From: Grifola frondosa
Taxonomy: Eukaryota; Basidiomycota; Agaricomycetes; Polyporales; Grifolaceae
Reading direction: 5' to 3'
Length of the DNA stretch: 64,000 nt
Assembly: GCA_001683735.1 (NCBI GenBank)
Contig: LUGG01000001.1
Span: forward strand, 2,356,001 to 2,420,000
Shown: piece after piece, positions 35,287-46,610 of the stretch
Position numbering within the stretch: the first letter of the stretch is position 1
Layout: every line of letters begins with the position of its first letter
Notes under the pieces: model-generated
Told to the model about the DNA's origin: nothing
The model's input: the letters and a program-made list of their open reading frames with translations, nothing else
The model's database searches: none
Program-made: the position numbers and the translations under genes

Positions 35287-38192
35287 TTACAGCTCCTCTG
35301 AAGACGATATAAATTCGGCTCTACGGTGATTTATACTTAAGATGAACAACGAAGAGGTCCAAGGCCAAACACAGGAAAGTGGGGTGCGTAAATGCAGTGC
35401 ACCAAAGGATGCGTGATAGATGCGGTTATAATTTACAAAATGCACAGACAGACGGCAGGTAGATGCAACGACAGTGTAATCCAGGCGGAGACAGTTCGCA
35501 CCGAGCCAACAGACACCAGGTCCACAGGTGTTACCGGTCACCCTATGCCTGCGCACTATTGTCCTGTGTTCCTGCAGCCTCGACTCGATCACGGACGACT
35601 GCGCCGCAGCTGCAGCCACCACGTAGTGACCTGGGGGGTCGACCTCCTTTCGACGCCCGTTCTCCTGTGCCCGCTCATCCGGCGTCACATCGTCCCCATG
35701 CAGCAGTGCGGATGCAGTCTCCAAGAACCACATGTTCTTCTTGATAAAGTGCACCACGACCGTCCCGCCGACGCGTTTACCCTGGTACCGTGTCCCGCCG
35801 TCCCTCACGGCGCGTCCATGCGACAGCGGCGTGACAGCACCCTCCACGCCTGATCGGAACAAAGATTCTCTATCAATGCCGAACGTGTGTGTGAAAAGGA
35901 AGAAGGCACACCATCATGGACCATCGACATCGCACTGCCCTCCACTAGCGCCTCGACGCTATGCTCGAGCTTCATGTCGGCCATCGGCGGGGAATAGCGT
36001 GCTCCGAACTTCGATACAGTCGAATGTGACCACGTTGGCGGCGTAGGCGCGTTCGGGCCGAAAGGTAGTGCGGAAGCGACTGAAGTTTCAGGATTGAGCG
36101 CCTCCCGAGTCCAAGTCTTTATGTCACGCATGACGCCTTGCTGCACGCGCTTACCTCTGAGGGAAACAAGAAACCATGTGAATACCTGTGAGAGACCAAC
36201 GACAGGTTAGGCGCGCGTCTCATGAGAACATGGAAGAGCCAGGCACTCACACAGTCCCCGCTCGAGGATGGTCGTACACCCAGCAGCGCTCACTCCCCAC
36301 CGGACTTCCTCTGCCCGGGGGTGCGACCTTACCCACTTCGATGTTTGTTTATCTTCCGCACCGCGAATCATCGTCTTCACCAACGGATCATTGGCGACGA
36401 AATCCACAATGCTGTAGCTCAGCGCGTACAGCTCGCCTGCCATAAATCGGTTCTTTACGAGGTAGCCCCAGAAAACAAGTGGGTCCTGTGAGGGCGGCAA
36501 TGGCTGGGAACCGGCTTTGTCGGCGTCGGTGACCTCAGATGAGAGCAACGCGGGTGCATTGATAGCGAGCCAGAAGAGTCAACACGTAGTACAGCAGGTT
36601 CCTGGGGATCAGGCTTGTGCACTTGTTGCTTCGGAGGAGGCTTTGGCTTCTTGTGCAGCTCCACGCGTAAGCGCGCTTCTAGCTCGGCCAACATCACGAA
36701 CGAATCGTCGTCGGCCTTGACCACAAAGTCGGGCTTCACCCACGCCTGTGGGTTCCCAGACACCCGATCACGGCGAGCGTGTACTGGATCATGCTGAGCA
36801 AGGGCAGGCGCGGGGGAGGAGAGATTGGTGTACGAGAGCCCGGAAGGCACGGAGGTGAAATTGTCGAAGTAGAGCGGCGGAACCCAGGAATTGTTCGCAG
36901 CCCAAGTAAAAAATGCGTGTGTCTTACCGCTGTTCATGTTTTCTGATACGGGAAGAATTACCATGTCGTTGTATGCTAAAAGCCATCGATGAGTGGATCA
37001 TATAAAACAAAGTAGCGAGTAAAAGACGTACTCTCCATCTCCAACCTTACCCGCCGCTCCCACTCCTTCCGCGGCTGGCCCAGAATAAATCGTACAACCG
37101 TGCGCGAAGTCCCTACACCACCATCCCCAGATCCCGCACCTTCCCGACTGTGTGGATGGCTCACCCATGTCGAGCGCACCAGCATCCTGCGCTCGACTGA
37201 CGCGTCCATAGAGAACACGCCCACAAATACGCCTGCCGGCGACAAACTGTCGAAGTTCGGTGGCGGAAACAATGAAGGTGTAAAGTCTTCGTCGATGGGA
37301 AACGGGAACGACGCTGTTGGCGGCAGCGAGTGTGGAGGCGGGCCCTCGGAATACGGGGAAGAGTGCAGTAGCCCCGCCATGGAAGCGGCTCCTTGTCGGG
37401 TTGAGGATGTATATAAGAAGGAAGGTGAGGGACACACCAAAAATGGTGAGCAAAAGGAGGGTGAGTAGCTGCGAAAAGCGCGTTAGACACGGCTCGAAAC
37501 ACCCGGAAGCTATGGGAGAAACAAAAAGCGGTGCATGTCATGGATGCGACATGTCTGGCAGGCGCGAACGGGGGCACAGTCGTGATGACAAGAATGGGAC
37601 GTACTATAGTGACAGGCGTCTTTGGGAAGAACGGGTGCCGAACGACAATCCGGATGGCCCGCTTGAATGACCGAACACCAGACATGACATTCCGCCGCCG
37701 ATGCCTATGACCCTCCCTCCCGGACGTGCTCAGTGTCCACCAGCGCCGCCGCCGCGCCTCCCGCCACAGAGGCTGTCGCCTAGGTCGGCCGAGAATAAGC
37801 GATTCTGGCTCGCTCTCGCTCTCAGAGCTGCAGGATGAGGTCCCGGAGAAATAATAGTGGTGAGGAGATGCGGAGCGTGAGGGCAAGGGAGTGTTCGACG
37901 CGGTCGAGCAGAGCGAAAGTGTGGACTGCGCATACGTGCCCTCGGCGTCTGAGGGGTACACCAGTTGCTCGGACAGCCTGCTCGGGGCCTGCTCGTCAAA
38001 ATCAGAGGATATTGATGAGCGGTGGTGTGATACGGAAGTACGACCACGAAGATCCCCGGAGCTTCTGGATGAGACAGATGGGCCTGCGTCTGAGTAGGCA
38101 TTCTCGTCGTATACTTCTTGGTGGAGTGGGATGGGGGAAAGCGGTACGTGCGACTGTGGGGTTGAGCTGAAGAGACCCCATACAAAAGACAT
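35287..38192 (-). CDS. GT31-type glycosyltransferase (galactosyltransferase-like), several frameshifts
   Basis: Exons 38192-37605, 37468-37032, 36975-about 36593, 36485-36251 and 36185-about 35287 are supported. Residues 1-196 are a Ser-rich cytosolic region ending HPFFPKTPVTI. A type II membrane anchor follows (LLTLLLLTIFGVSLTFLLIY), then NPDKEPLPW. The lumenal part has AGVFVGVFSMDASVERRMLVR, the GT31 start, TYNDMVILPVSENMNSGK, the DxD region VVKADDDSFV, DPLVFWGYLVKNRFMAGELY and CWVYDHPRAG. Enzymes of this kind extend beta-linked Gal or related sugars in the Golgi. Shifts lie at 37398-37400, 37355-37358, 36295-36298, 36151-36152 and a (CA)n tract near 35885. The exact C-terminus and the 36.5-36.6 kb donor are uncertain. 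Confidence 0.8.
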
Positions 38193-38862
38193 GGTCAGAA
38201 AGCACAAGAACGAGCGTGATGTATTTTGATGAGTGGTCGCTGTCTATGGCAATGACCAGCGAGCGATCTAATGGTATCTGGACACGCCGAGCTGGCCCCG
38301 AATGTGAGTGGTATACAGGGGATAAGATTGAGGCCAGCGGGATGCGAGATGGCGGAAAGAGGCAAAAACTAGGGGGAGAGTAGGGTGGAAAGCTGAGTAG
38401 GAAAAATGGTGGAAGCATTGAAGGTCGACTGCAGCAACTAGTTCCTGCTTAACCGACCGCCCAGCTTATTCCTTTTTAGAGAAACGACCGAACAATGCCG
38501 GTATGGCCAAATTTCCCTTCAGCGCGCGCAAACTCACCTGCGCACGACATATCTTATGTTTACCACACACTTATATGTACCACATCGCCATCATCACCAT
38601 CCGATACTCTCCTCAAATAGATACTCTCAACATACCGCTACGCTCCTCTCCAGCGACACCAGTGGTCCAACAAACAAATGCGACAACTGCGATCACGTTG
38701 GGCGCAATATATGCGATGTCGCTCGAGACATCAATCATCCCGCGCTCTCCGTAACACTCACTGTATACAAGCACAGGTACAGGATGGTACAGATAAGACC
38801 AGAGATTCTCATACTTGTCACTTCAGAAGCCACACTCCTTGTGCTCCGTGAACCATATGTAA
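38193..38862. other. Intergenic region between the GT31 and GST genes
   Basis: This 670-bp spacer would hold the GST 3' end and the GT31 promoter. A pyrimidine-rich tract around 38345-38420 is the only visible structure. Confidence 0.45.
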
Positions 38863-40260
38863 TCAGTGCAATCCTTCAGCGTACACCTTCTTCCAGCTCG
38901 GCCGCTCTTTAACGGCGTCCCAGAACGCAGCAAATCGGTTCTGGCAATCTGTGGGCTCGACATTGGTCGAAGGCAGGCCCGCCCTTCGACGCGCCTCCGC
39001 AACCGAAAAGTCTTTGGGTAAGCTAAACCCGTCACCGATGTGTGCCTCGATCTTTGCTATGACCGTGTTCCCGTCCTGCGTCACGGTCGCGCCAGAGAGG
39101 TGAGCGATACGGGCAAGCCATGCCGCGAGATGAAGGTCTGCAACAGACAGCTGGTCGCCTGCGCAGCAATGCGCAGTCGGTCAATTGATGCTATCGGGGA
39201 AACTCGATAACAAACTTACCGAGGGTGTACGGGCCGATTATCTCCTTGTGCAGTTGCATGAGCGTATCCTTGAGTCCCGTCCATGCAGTCTTTGCCCCTT
39301 GGAGAAAATCTTCTCTCCTCTTCCGCGCGTCGTCATTGAGCTCCGCGACACTCTTATTCGCCTCCTCAAGAACCTCGATGAATCGATCAACGGAGAGCTT
39401 CTTGAGCTCCCAGAATGCCTTTGTCTTTGCCGACACATTGATCTTGGCCTCCTCACTGTCCTTTAGCAGCTGTGTGAGAGCATCTCGACGGTCTGTAAGC
39501 CTCGGAAGCACAGCGATTGCGAGCGTCCGTAGCTCTGCCTCATTCCGTGCGTTCATGTAGGCTAGGGCATTGGGATCAGCTGCTAGTCCATGTAATATAT
39601 CGATGATGTTGTTGGAAGCGGTGCTGAAGGCGATCGTAGCGGGCGCGAGGGACGGCGAAGGCGCCGTGGAGGTAGTATGAGTGCGCGACTGTGTCGAGCG
39701 GGATCTGTCCAGGAACTCGACGATGGACTAAGTGGATCGGGTGTCGGTCAGGCGTGGTAGGTACAGCGAGGAAAGACACACCTTCGTGTCTTGGATCGCC
39801 TTGTATCGGTGCTCGATCTCTGGGGCAAGTGTTTCTGGAGAGGACCACCAAAGTCGGCACGGTAGCTGCAGAAATGTTTGACAGTTGATCAGGTGGTTAG
39901 TTGACATGATGCGGACCGTTTGGATTCAACCGCAAATACGAAGGGGCATAGTTCTCTCCCTTGGCTGTAAGATAGATGAGACTCTGGGCTGTTTGCATCA
40001 ATCGAAGTGGTAATAACGCACAGAGATCAACATGCTTCAGATCTATCTCGTCACTGCCGTAGCCCTTCTCCTCGCTGCGATGATTGCGACGCTATTCAAG
40101 TGTGGCGAAGACAGTCGGGAAGAGAATGGACTCACAGAGCAAGGATCGCTACAACATGTGTCTAATCGATGATCGCGCTGCAAGAGATACGAGACTCACC
40201 AACAGAAGCCCAGACAGAGTCCTTGTAGTAGTACAGCGCAGCTTTCGGTATATCAGACAT
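38863..40260 (-). CDS. Glutathione S-transferase-like protein, one frameshift
   Basis: Six exons (40260-40200, 40148-40136, 40074-39917, 39865-39782, 39727-39220, 39158-38863) sum to 1120 nt; removing one base gives 372 residues. The N-terminal thioredoxin-like half starts MSDIPKAALYYYKDSVWASV and has EIDLKHVDLC, then YAPSYLRLNPNG and TVPTLVV (the cis-Pro loop of GSTs). An all-helical C-terminal half follows: long charged helices, then GDQLSVADLHLAAWLARI, whose Asp is the conserved GST fold-capping residue. It would bind glutathione in the cytosol. At 372 residues it is much longer than a classic GST. Exon 2 is only 13 nt. The frame shift is near 39837-39841. Confidence 0.82.
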
Positions 40261-40591
40261 GGGCGGATGTTAGTAGACGGAGATGGAGAAGGATAATAAA
40301 ATGCGATGGAAGGGATGGGAGCACTGAGTTGGAAACCAGACCATGTCTTGAGCAGTATCCAGCACTTGTTAGCCATTCATATAAATGACGTCGGCGGGGA
40401 ATACACAACGCGACGCGGAATCCTCGGGGTCCTTCCTCATAACGCGTCCCAATCACGTGCTTCTAGAAGATTCCCTTTACGCGAACCTCCTTAAAGTCTC
40501 AACAATGCTGTCTTCGCCACACAGGGACACTTTCTCCATCCCCCTGCCCCTCTTTTCAGGCCCATCTATCGCCTTTGGCCTTTGAGAAAGT
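40261..40591. promoter_or_regulatory. Divergent promoter between the GST and SGT1-like genes
   Basis: This is a 331-bp spacer between two divergent ATGs. Co-regulation of a detoxification gene and a co-chaperone is possible but is inference. I see no heat-shock element clear enough to call. Confidence 0.4.
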
Positions 40592-41390
40592 ATGGCGACA
40601 CTCAGGTATGTCCGACCACCGCACTTCTTAGGCCTTGACCCTGATCCAGACCCTGATTGATCGACTACTATTCAGACACGAATTCTACGAGACAGACGAA
40701 AGGCTCACTCTCTCCGTTTTTGACAAGGGTGCAAACCCGGAGGAAGTATCCATTAAGTTCGAGCCTCGAAGCGTGCGTCCTCTTATCGCGTCCTATTGTT
40801 ATTCGCCCTGAATTTACCACTGTGGCGTCGTCAGTTGACCTACCAGAATGGCGAAAAGAAGCTCATTCTCGAGCCTCTGAAGGGCCAGATTGATCCTGAG
40901 AAAAGCGACTACACTGTGGGTAAAGTCAAAGTTGAGATCCGGCTTGGAAAAATGGCGCAAGGAAGGTGGGGCGCACTCGTCGGCGATAGCCCTGATCGTC
41001 AGTGGCACCAAACTCATCTCGTGTTCTTCTATTAGCTAACGCTATTCACAATTCAGCTCTGTCGCAGTTCCCATCCTCTAGCACCGCGGCGCCCACGTCA
41101 TCCGCACGTCAGCCCCCTCGCAAAAACTGGGATGGCATTACGAACACCATCCTCGGCGGTGAGAAGCCTGTGACTACAGAGCAGGATCCAAATGCTGGCG
41201 GCGACGCTGCCGTCAACGAGTTCTTCCAGAAGCTCTTTGCGGATGCGGACGAGGATACGAAACGCGCTATGATGAAGAGCTACCAGGAGAGTGGTGGCAC
41301 CACACTCAGCACAACTGGGATGAGGTTGGGAAGGGCAAAGTTGAGGTGAAACCTCCGGAAGGAAGCGAGTGGAAGAAGTGGGCTGCGTAA
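40592..41390 (+). CDS. SGT1: SGT1-like co-chaperone (CS and SGS domains, no TPR), one frameshift
   Basis: Four exons (40592-40605, 40676-40772, 40835-40997, 41057-41390) sum to 608 nt, one base short of 203 codons. The CS domain begins RHEFYETDERLTLSVFDKG and continues through VSIKFEPRS, EKKLILEPLKGQIDPEK and KVKVEIRLGK. The SGS domain has NWDGITNTI, AVNEFFQKLFADADEDTKRAMMKSYQESGGTTLST and a closing EGSEWKKWA. Sgt1 works with Hsp90 and Skp1 in kinetochore and SCF assembly. Yeast and plant Sgt1 carry an N-terminal TPR region; here the protein starts directly at the CS domain. The frame slips at AA 41313-41314. Exon 1 is 14 nt. Confidence 0.88.
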
Positions 41391-42894
41391 CGAAATACGA
41401 AGCATCATGCTGTCGATCGTTGTACTCTCATGCTTTTTGGAGTTTGATTTACGGATTTCTAGGTCACCAATACAGATCTGCGGTGGGTTGTCTATTAGTT
41501 CATGTTGCACTGTTTGCTACCAATCTGAGTGTATAGTTCCATACGATTCCTGGTTCGCAATGCTCTGTCTATTGTAGCTTATTGGGCGTCACTGTCTTCG
41601 TTTCGTCCCCTCAAGCCCGATCTACTTTTGCGACTGGTTATTGATGCATCACAGGGAATCACTAACCGTCTGTGGCACCGCAGCGCCTCCGCTTAGTTCA
41701 ACATCACTGTAATTTCTGTGATTGTCGACATTTCTTTGCATTAACACCCTACCGACAATCATGGTCGACATCCCTGGTATGATATTTGAACTGAACGTCT
41801 CAAGATCTCATAAATCAGTAGCATCGATTGTTATATGCTTATGACTGATATGAATGTTCCGCAGGACCAACACTTTCGTTGATTGTATACCGCGTTTTGG
41901 CGTGGCTTGCATAGGCTTGCGAAAGTTTACTGCGTTGGGCAGTGCTGAATGATCTGAAGCGCGAAATCTACTAGAAGATCTCGATCTATGGTCAATCACG
42001 AAGTGATGCGTGGCGTCCCGCAATACAAACATTCAGTGCATTCATATCGCTGCAGTCATGTTGTTTGGTCTTTTACTATGGTCTTTTTCTTTGGTCTTCC
42101 TTACAATGGCGAATGTCACTTGACTTTTCATGGGTTTCATTTTTGGTATTCTCTGCAACGGCAAATCAGAGTCGCGGGGTTGGTTCGCACAGCACGAAAT
42201 GCAAGAAATGTGCGCAGTCTTTCCACCCGCCACATTTGTATCGGTTGCGTCTGCGGTGATCTTCATTCATGACATGTGCATGGGAATATAACTGCGGTAA
42301 GTCATCTGCCTTCTCTCCCCAGTTTATTGAGAAAATATTCCAGACGTACTTCTTACACTCTGGTCTCATATGCCTCCGAGATCACCGGCACATGTTTGAC
42401 AGCCGCATAGTCCTTCACTGACGTTGATGGCGCTCACGGTCCGAAGCGTGATCGTCCATATCATACCACATACTCCGGCATATATTTGCAGTTGTCTCCG
42501 ACAACTGATATGTCGCTATTCGTGCCCACGCGAACAACAGTCGTTGCTTTAAGCGGCGCGACCGTAAGTTTTATGTTACAGTTCCTCTCAATGTTTTCTC
42601 TATATAATGCAGTGGAAACACCTGTTCGACTCATGCAGCTATAGACACCGCCATTCTGGCCGCAGTGTTGCCAGAGTTCGAAATAAAGCGCTTTATTTTT
42701 CGCCAAGACCACCGCATGATCATTCGGTCAAGTACTGGCCAGATGAGAATGGACTGTCAAAACTGTGTATGGAGAAGAAGCGGTTCTTATGCTGCGCGTA
42801 GTCTATTGCCCGCAGTCTGTGGACGCACTGCCTACCGTACTTATTTTTCTCATCTTTTACTATCTTTTACTGCGGGTCTGGACATGCGTTGGGG
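41391..42894. other. Long intergenic region, about 1.5 kb
   Basis: This is the longest gap in the gene-rich arm. Short frames with plausible splice sites exist (for example the ATG at 41761 followed by a GTATGA donor), but no motif or linked exons were found. It may hold a non-coding transcript, a decayed gene or a long promoter. Confidence 0.35.
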
Positions 42895-42902
42895 TATATA
42901 AA
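42895..42902 (+). promoter_or_regulatory. TATA box upstream of the RTA1-family gene
   Basis: A perfect TATATAAA lies about 90 bp upstream of the ATG at 42991, a normal core-promoter distance in filamentous fungi, and is followed by a pyrimidine-rich leader. Confidence 0.6.
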
Positions 42903-42990
42903 GGATCACTGTCAGAGACGAGACCATTCACCAACTCACCTCTCGTACTCCGGCAGTCTCGAGTAACTCCTCTTCCACTTTTATCCTGCA

Positions 42991-44411
42991 ATGTCTGGGT
43001 TGAATTCGACCGGTGCGTGAACGTCCAAGATAATTGTTGGCATTTAATCACTACTGATACATTCACTAGATCCCTCATCGTACCGCGACTCTTCAGGCCA
43101 TATAATTTCTCCGTACTATGGCTACTTACCCACGAGGAGTGTTTGTATGATGTTCGTTGCGCTCTTCGGCATCTCTACCCGTACGTCAATGCATACACGG
43201 CGACTCTCTGATAAAGGATTGATCTCGCATATTATTTTAGTCACGCACGTCGTTCAGGCCATATGGACTCGCAAGTGGTGGCTGCTCTATACCATATGTC
43301 TTGCTGGGTCTGGAGAGATACTCGGATGGAGCGGACGACTGTGGTCGAGCTACAGTACTTTGAACCAGACCCCCTACACCATCCAGTGAGTGTGTTCTAT
43401 AGACACGTCTATGTTGATTAATGCTCTACACCAGGGTCGTGGTGACCATCCTGGCTCCAACCCCCCTCGTCGCTGCACTTTTTATAATCTTTTCTCGAAT
43501 TACAGAGATATTGGGGACTTGCTATAGTCGTCTTTCGCCTCGCTGGTGTGCGTATTTTGGCTTGTATATCATTGTATAGCTAAAGATCATTATATACAGA
43601 TTCGAGAATATTCTTAACCTGTGTATGCTGTTCCCTTGTCCGTCTGTTCAGTCATTTTCACTGACTCCACTTCTTTCAGGATATCATTGCTCTGTTTGTC
43701 CAAGCGTCGGGAGGTGCTTTAGCGTCAAATGCTAGCACCAACTCTCTAACCAATCTGGTCAGTCATTCCAAGTCTGCATTATAAACAGAGCATTTATCGC
43801 CATGGGTACGTCACATAGGGAAGCAACATCATGTTGGGGGGATTGTTTTCCAGCTTGGTACGATTGACCTCGCTGATGACTCTTTGTCTAGTCATTCACT
43901 AATACACTTTCACTTTCAGTTTCGCTGTTGATTTTCAGTCTATTCATGGTCGAATATTATTTCCGGTATATCCATGATAGACCAGTTCGCAGCTCCGGCG
44001 CAGACTTGCCTTCCAGCTTCGTCCCTGCCCGTGAACCGGTGGGCTTGCGGATGAAGTGGATGGTTAGAGGGTTGTGCACAAGTACATTCTTCTTGTTTGT
44101 CCGGTATGCATTCAGAATAGTTCTCGCTTGAGCAGCAGCTAAGATCATTTCCAGTTCCATATACCGGACCATTGAACTCGCCGACGGTTTTGGTGGCCGC
44201 ATTATCAAGACGCAAGTGTACTTCAGTAAGTAATTATATTTGCATCGATCTTCTGATGTTGACACGATGGCTTTCAGGCCTTTTCGACGGAGCAATGGTT
44301 CTTCTTGCGATTTGGACGCTGAACTTCATGCACCCTGGCTTCTTGCTTGGTCCCCGACCCACGGTGGAGACAATAGTGATGCAGGATAAACGTGATGGTT
44401 CATCCGTATAG
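42991..44411 (+). CDS. RTA1-family seven-transmembrane protein, one frameshift
   Basis: Ten exons (42991-43012, 43070-43180, 43241-43385, 43435-43547, 43600-43622, 43680-43757, 43819-43857, 43920-44103, 44155-44225, 44278-44411) sum to 920 nt, one base short of 307 codons. Family marks: YYGYLPTRSVCMMFVALFG, GEILGWSGRLWSSY, TILAPTPLVAALF, DIIALFVQASGGALAS, VEYYFRYIHDRP, SIYRTIELADGF and LDGAMVLLA-type helix 7 (here LFDGAMVLLAIWTLNFMHPG). RTA1/RTM1-like proteins are plasma-membrane lipid or sterol-related transporters linked to resistance to aminocholesterol and toxic compounds. Adding one G to the G6 at 43836-43841 gives the familiar MLGGIVFQLV. Exon 5 is 23 nt. Confidence 0.88.
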
Positions 44412-44645
44412 CCTGTTCCTAGTCCTCGACGGAAGTGACGCTACTAGGACATGCAAATTAGAGGGGTTGCATCGGGGTTTGGGCTTTCAGACATTATATC
44501 TGTGCTCATTTGGAATTTATTCGGACAATTGATAATGCCGTATGACTTCTTAATGAAACTGTCCGTATGGTTAGGTCACAATTGTGTGTAAAGTGCAGTT
44601 TGATTTTGTTGGAAGTAGTCGGGGTCCAGCGGGACATGGACAGTG
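44412..44645. other. Short spacer between the RTA1-family gene and the copia LTR
   Basis: Host flank of the retrotransposon; no feature seen. Confidence 0.4.
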
Positions 44646-44869
44646 TGTCGGGGGATGGTTCGGAGAAGGAGTCCCGTCGGGGACATGGACTTTTACGGTC
44701 TTGTACGGACACGAGGCTACTCGTCGCCCGATGGACTCTTAGGTAATCATAGTATATACCGTTCGCGTTTCCGTAGGCAACCCTCAGCTCTCTTGCTCCC
44801 ATACGTGCAATCGAGACTGAGTCACTCGTTTACTTTTCTACTCTAGCCTTGCTGCGAGCCGTAACCTCG
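44646..44869 (+). repeat. Probable 5' LTR of the Ty1/copia element (boundaries approximate)
   Basis: The stretch starts tgtcgggggatgg, a usual TG start, has a TATA-like gtatatacc at 44752-44760 and ends just before a copia-type primer-binding site. The second LTR is not in the window, so the ends cannot be checked by alignment. Confidence 0.5.
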
Positions 44870-44873
44870 AAAA

Positions 44874-44886
44874 GGTTATGAGCCCT
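44874..44886 (+). other. Copia-type primer-binding site
   Basis: The sequence ggttatgagccct resembles the primer-binding site of Drosophila copia (ggttatgggccca), which pairs with the anticodon arm of initiator tRNA-Met, not with the tRNA 3' end. It lies immediately after the LTR and 50 bp before the gag ATG, where a PBS should be. Confidence 0.55.
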
Positions 44887-44936
44887 GCTTGTCAGCTCTA
44901 ACAAACACATTCACTTGAATATCTTTTTTTTTCAAC

Positions 44937-46610
44937 ATGTCAACCCTCTATCCACCTCCGAAGGCACACCAGGCTTCGAATCGACTCTACGACATCCCGT
45001 TTCTCAAAGACGACGGCTTGAACTTCCAGACGTGGAAGTATCGGGTCTCGATGGTTCTTGACAACCGTGGCCTCTGGCCTGTTGTTACGGGTGCCGAAGT
45101 TGATCCTGGTACTGGGGACCCTACTCGCGAAGACTGGTTCCAACGCGATAAAGATGCTCGCTTACAAATCACACTTACACTCGACGACGAGCCGCTCAAC
45201 GGTGTTCTTCACGTCTCCTCCGCTAAAGAAGCCTGGGACAAGTTGAACTCCCGTTACGAAGGAAAGGGGAAGCAGACAATTGCTTACCTTATTGGTGAGC
45301 TCTTCCGCGGTACCCTCTCCGACGAGTCACCCCTCGAGTCCCAGTTGAACACGCTGATGCATCGGAGTCACATCCTCACGTCGCTCGGTCAGTCTCTCGA
45401 CGATTCCCTCATCACCATCGCCATGGTCATCTCCCTCCCACCTTCCTATTCCACTCTCCGTACCATCCTCATGTCCTCGCAGGACAAGCTCTCGACTGAC
45501 ACGGTTATCACTCAAGTTCTCAACGAGGAAAAGAGTCGCCGTGAGCCCGGCTCGCAGACTGCGCTTCTCGCCAAAGCCTCCAGCAAAGCGAAGCCGAAGC
45601 TGAAGTCGAAGGGCAAGAGTGGTGGGAAGAAGTCGGAGAAGCAGTGCGACTACTGCAAGAAGATGGGACATGTACGGGACGAGTGCCGAAAGCTGAAAGC
45701 GGATTCAGCGGCGAAGGATGGTGCAAAGAACAAGGCGGGCGACTTAGCTGCAAAGGTCGCCACTGTCCGCCGCGACGACGATGAGGTCCTTCAGCTGTTT
45801 GTAGCGGAGGCCCTTCACCAGCGGCAGGCAATCCTAACCAAGTGGGTTGTTGATTCCGGTGCTTCATCGCCGATGAGCTCGCAGCGCGACTGGTTTGTGC
45901 ACTATACCAGTCTCTCCACGCCGAAACGTGTCTGGCTCGGAGACGAACGTTTCATTCTCGCAGTCGGCATCGGCCGTGTCGCAGTCGATATCCATCTGGG
46001 AAATGGTGAGACTCACACAACAATCATCCAAGGCGTATACTATGTACCAGACCTTAACGGGAATCTTCTTTCGGTGTCCCACCTCACGAAACACGGTTTT
46101 TCTGTCAGCTTCTCCGATTCCGGCTGTCGCATCCTTGATCCTCATGGCGAGCTGGCGGCAACCGCATATGTGAAGGACAACTTGTATATCCTCGACGCAA
46201 CGCCTCGTGCTCCCGAGCGCACCTACATCTCTGACATTGCACGCGACGAGTTCTCGTTGGATTCGTCAGACTCTCTCTCCAACCCGGATTTCACCCTAGC
46301 GCTAGTTGCAAAAGGTGGAAAGTCAGTGCCAAAAGACGAGAAATCAAAGGCAAGCTTACGCACCTGGCATCGACGGCTCGGGCATGTCAACACCGACTCC
46401 GTGCTAAAGATGGTCCGAAAGGGCATGGTTAAAGGGATGGACATTGTGGGGAGTACCTCGCGTGCAATGTGCGGAGCCTGCCTCAAGGGCAAGCATGCAC
46501 GCAAGGCAATTCCGAAGGAGTCAGGCGTGGAAAATCCGCACCTGCTTCACCGCGTTGATACGAAGGCGCATGCTACGTGGATCAATCTATTTTCACATTC
46601 AAGCATCTGA
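44937..46610 (+). mobile_element. Ty1/copia gag-protease-pre-integrase ORF, truncated
   Basis: One open frame of 557 residues. Gag (UBN2-like) covers about 1-230: FLKDDGLNFQTWKYRVSMVL, AWDKLNSRYEGKGKQTIAYL, LPPSYSTLRTILM. A CCHC knuckle CDYCKKMGHVRDEC lies at about 236. The aspartic protease motif VVDSGASS is at about 303, followed by YYVPDLNGNLLSVSHLTKHG. The GAG-pre-integrase zinc motif lies at about 476: TWHRRLGHVN and CGACLKGKHARKA. The frame stops at the start of integrase (after ENPHLLHRV); no copia integrase core, RT or RNase H follows. The remaining part has been lost or displaced by the gypsy element that follows. Confidence 0.88.
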
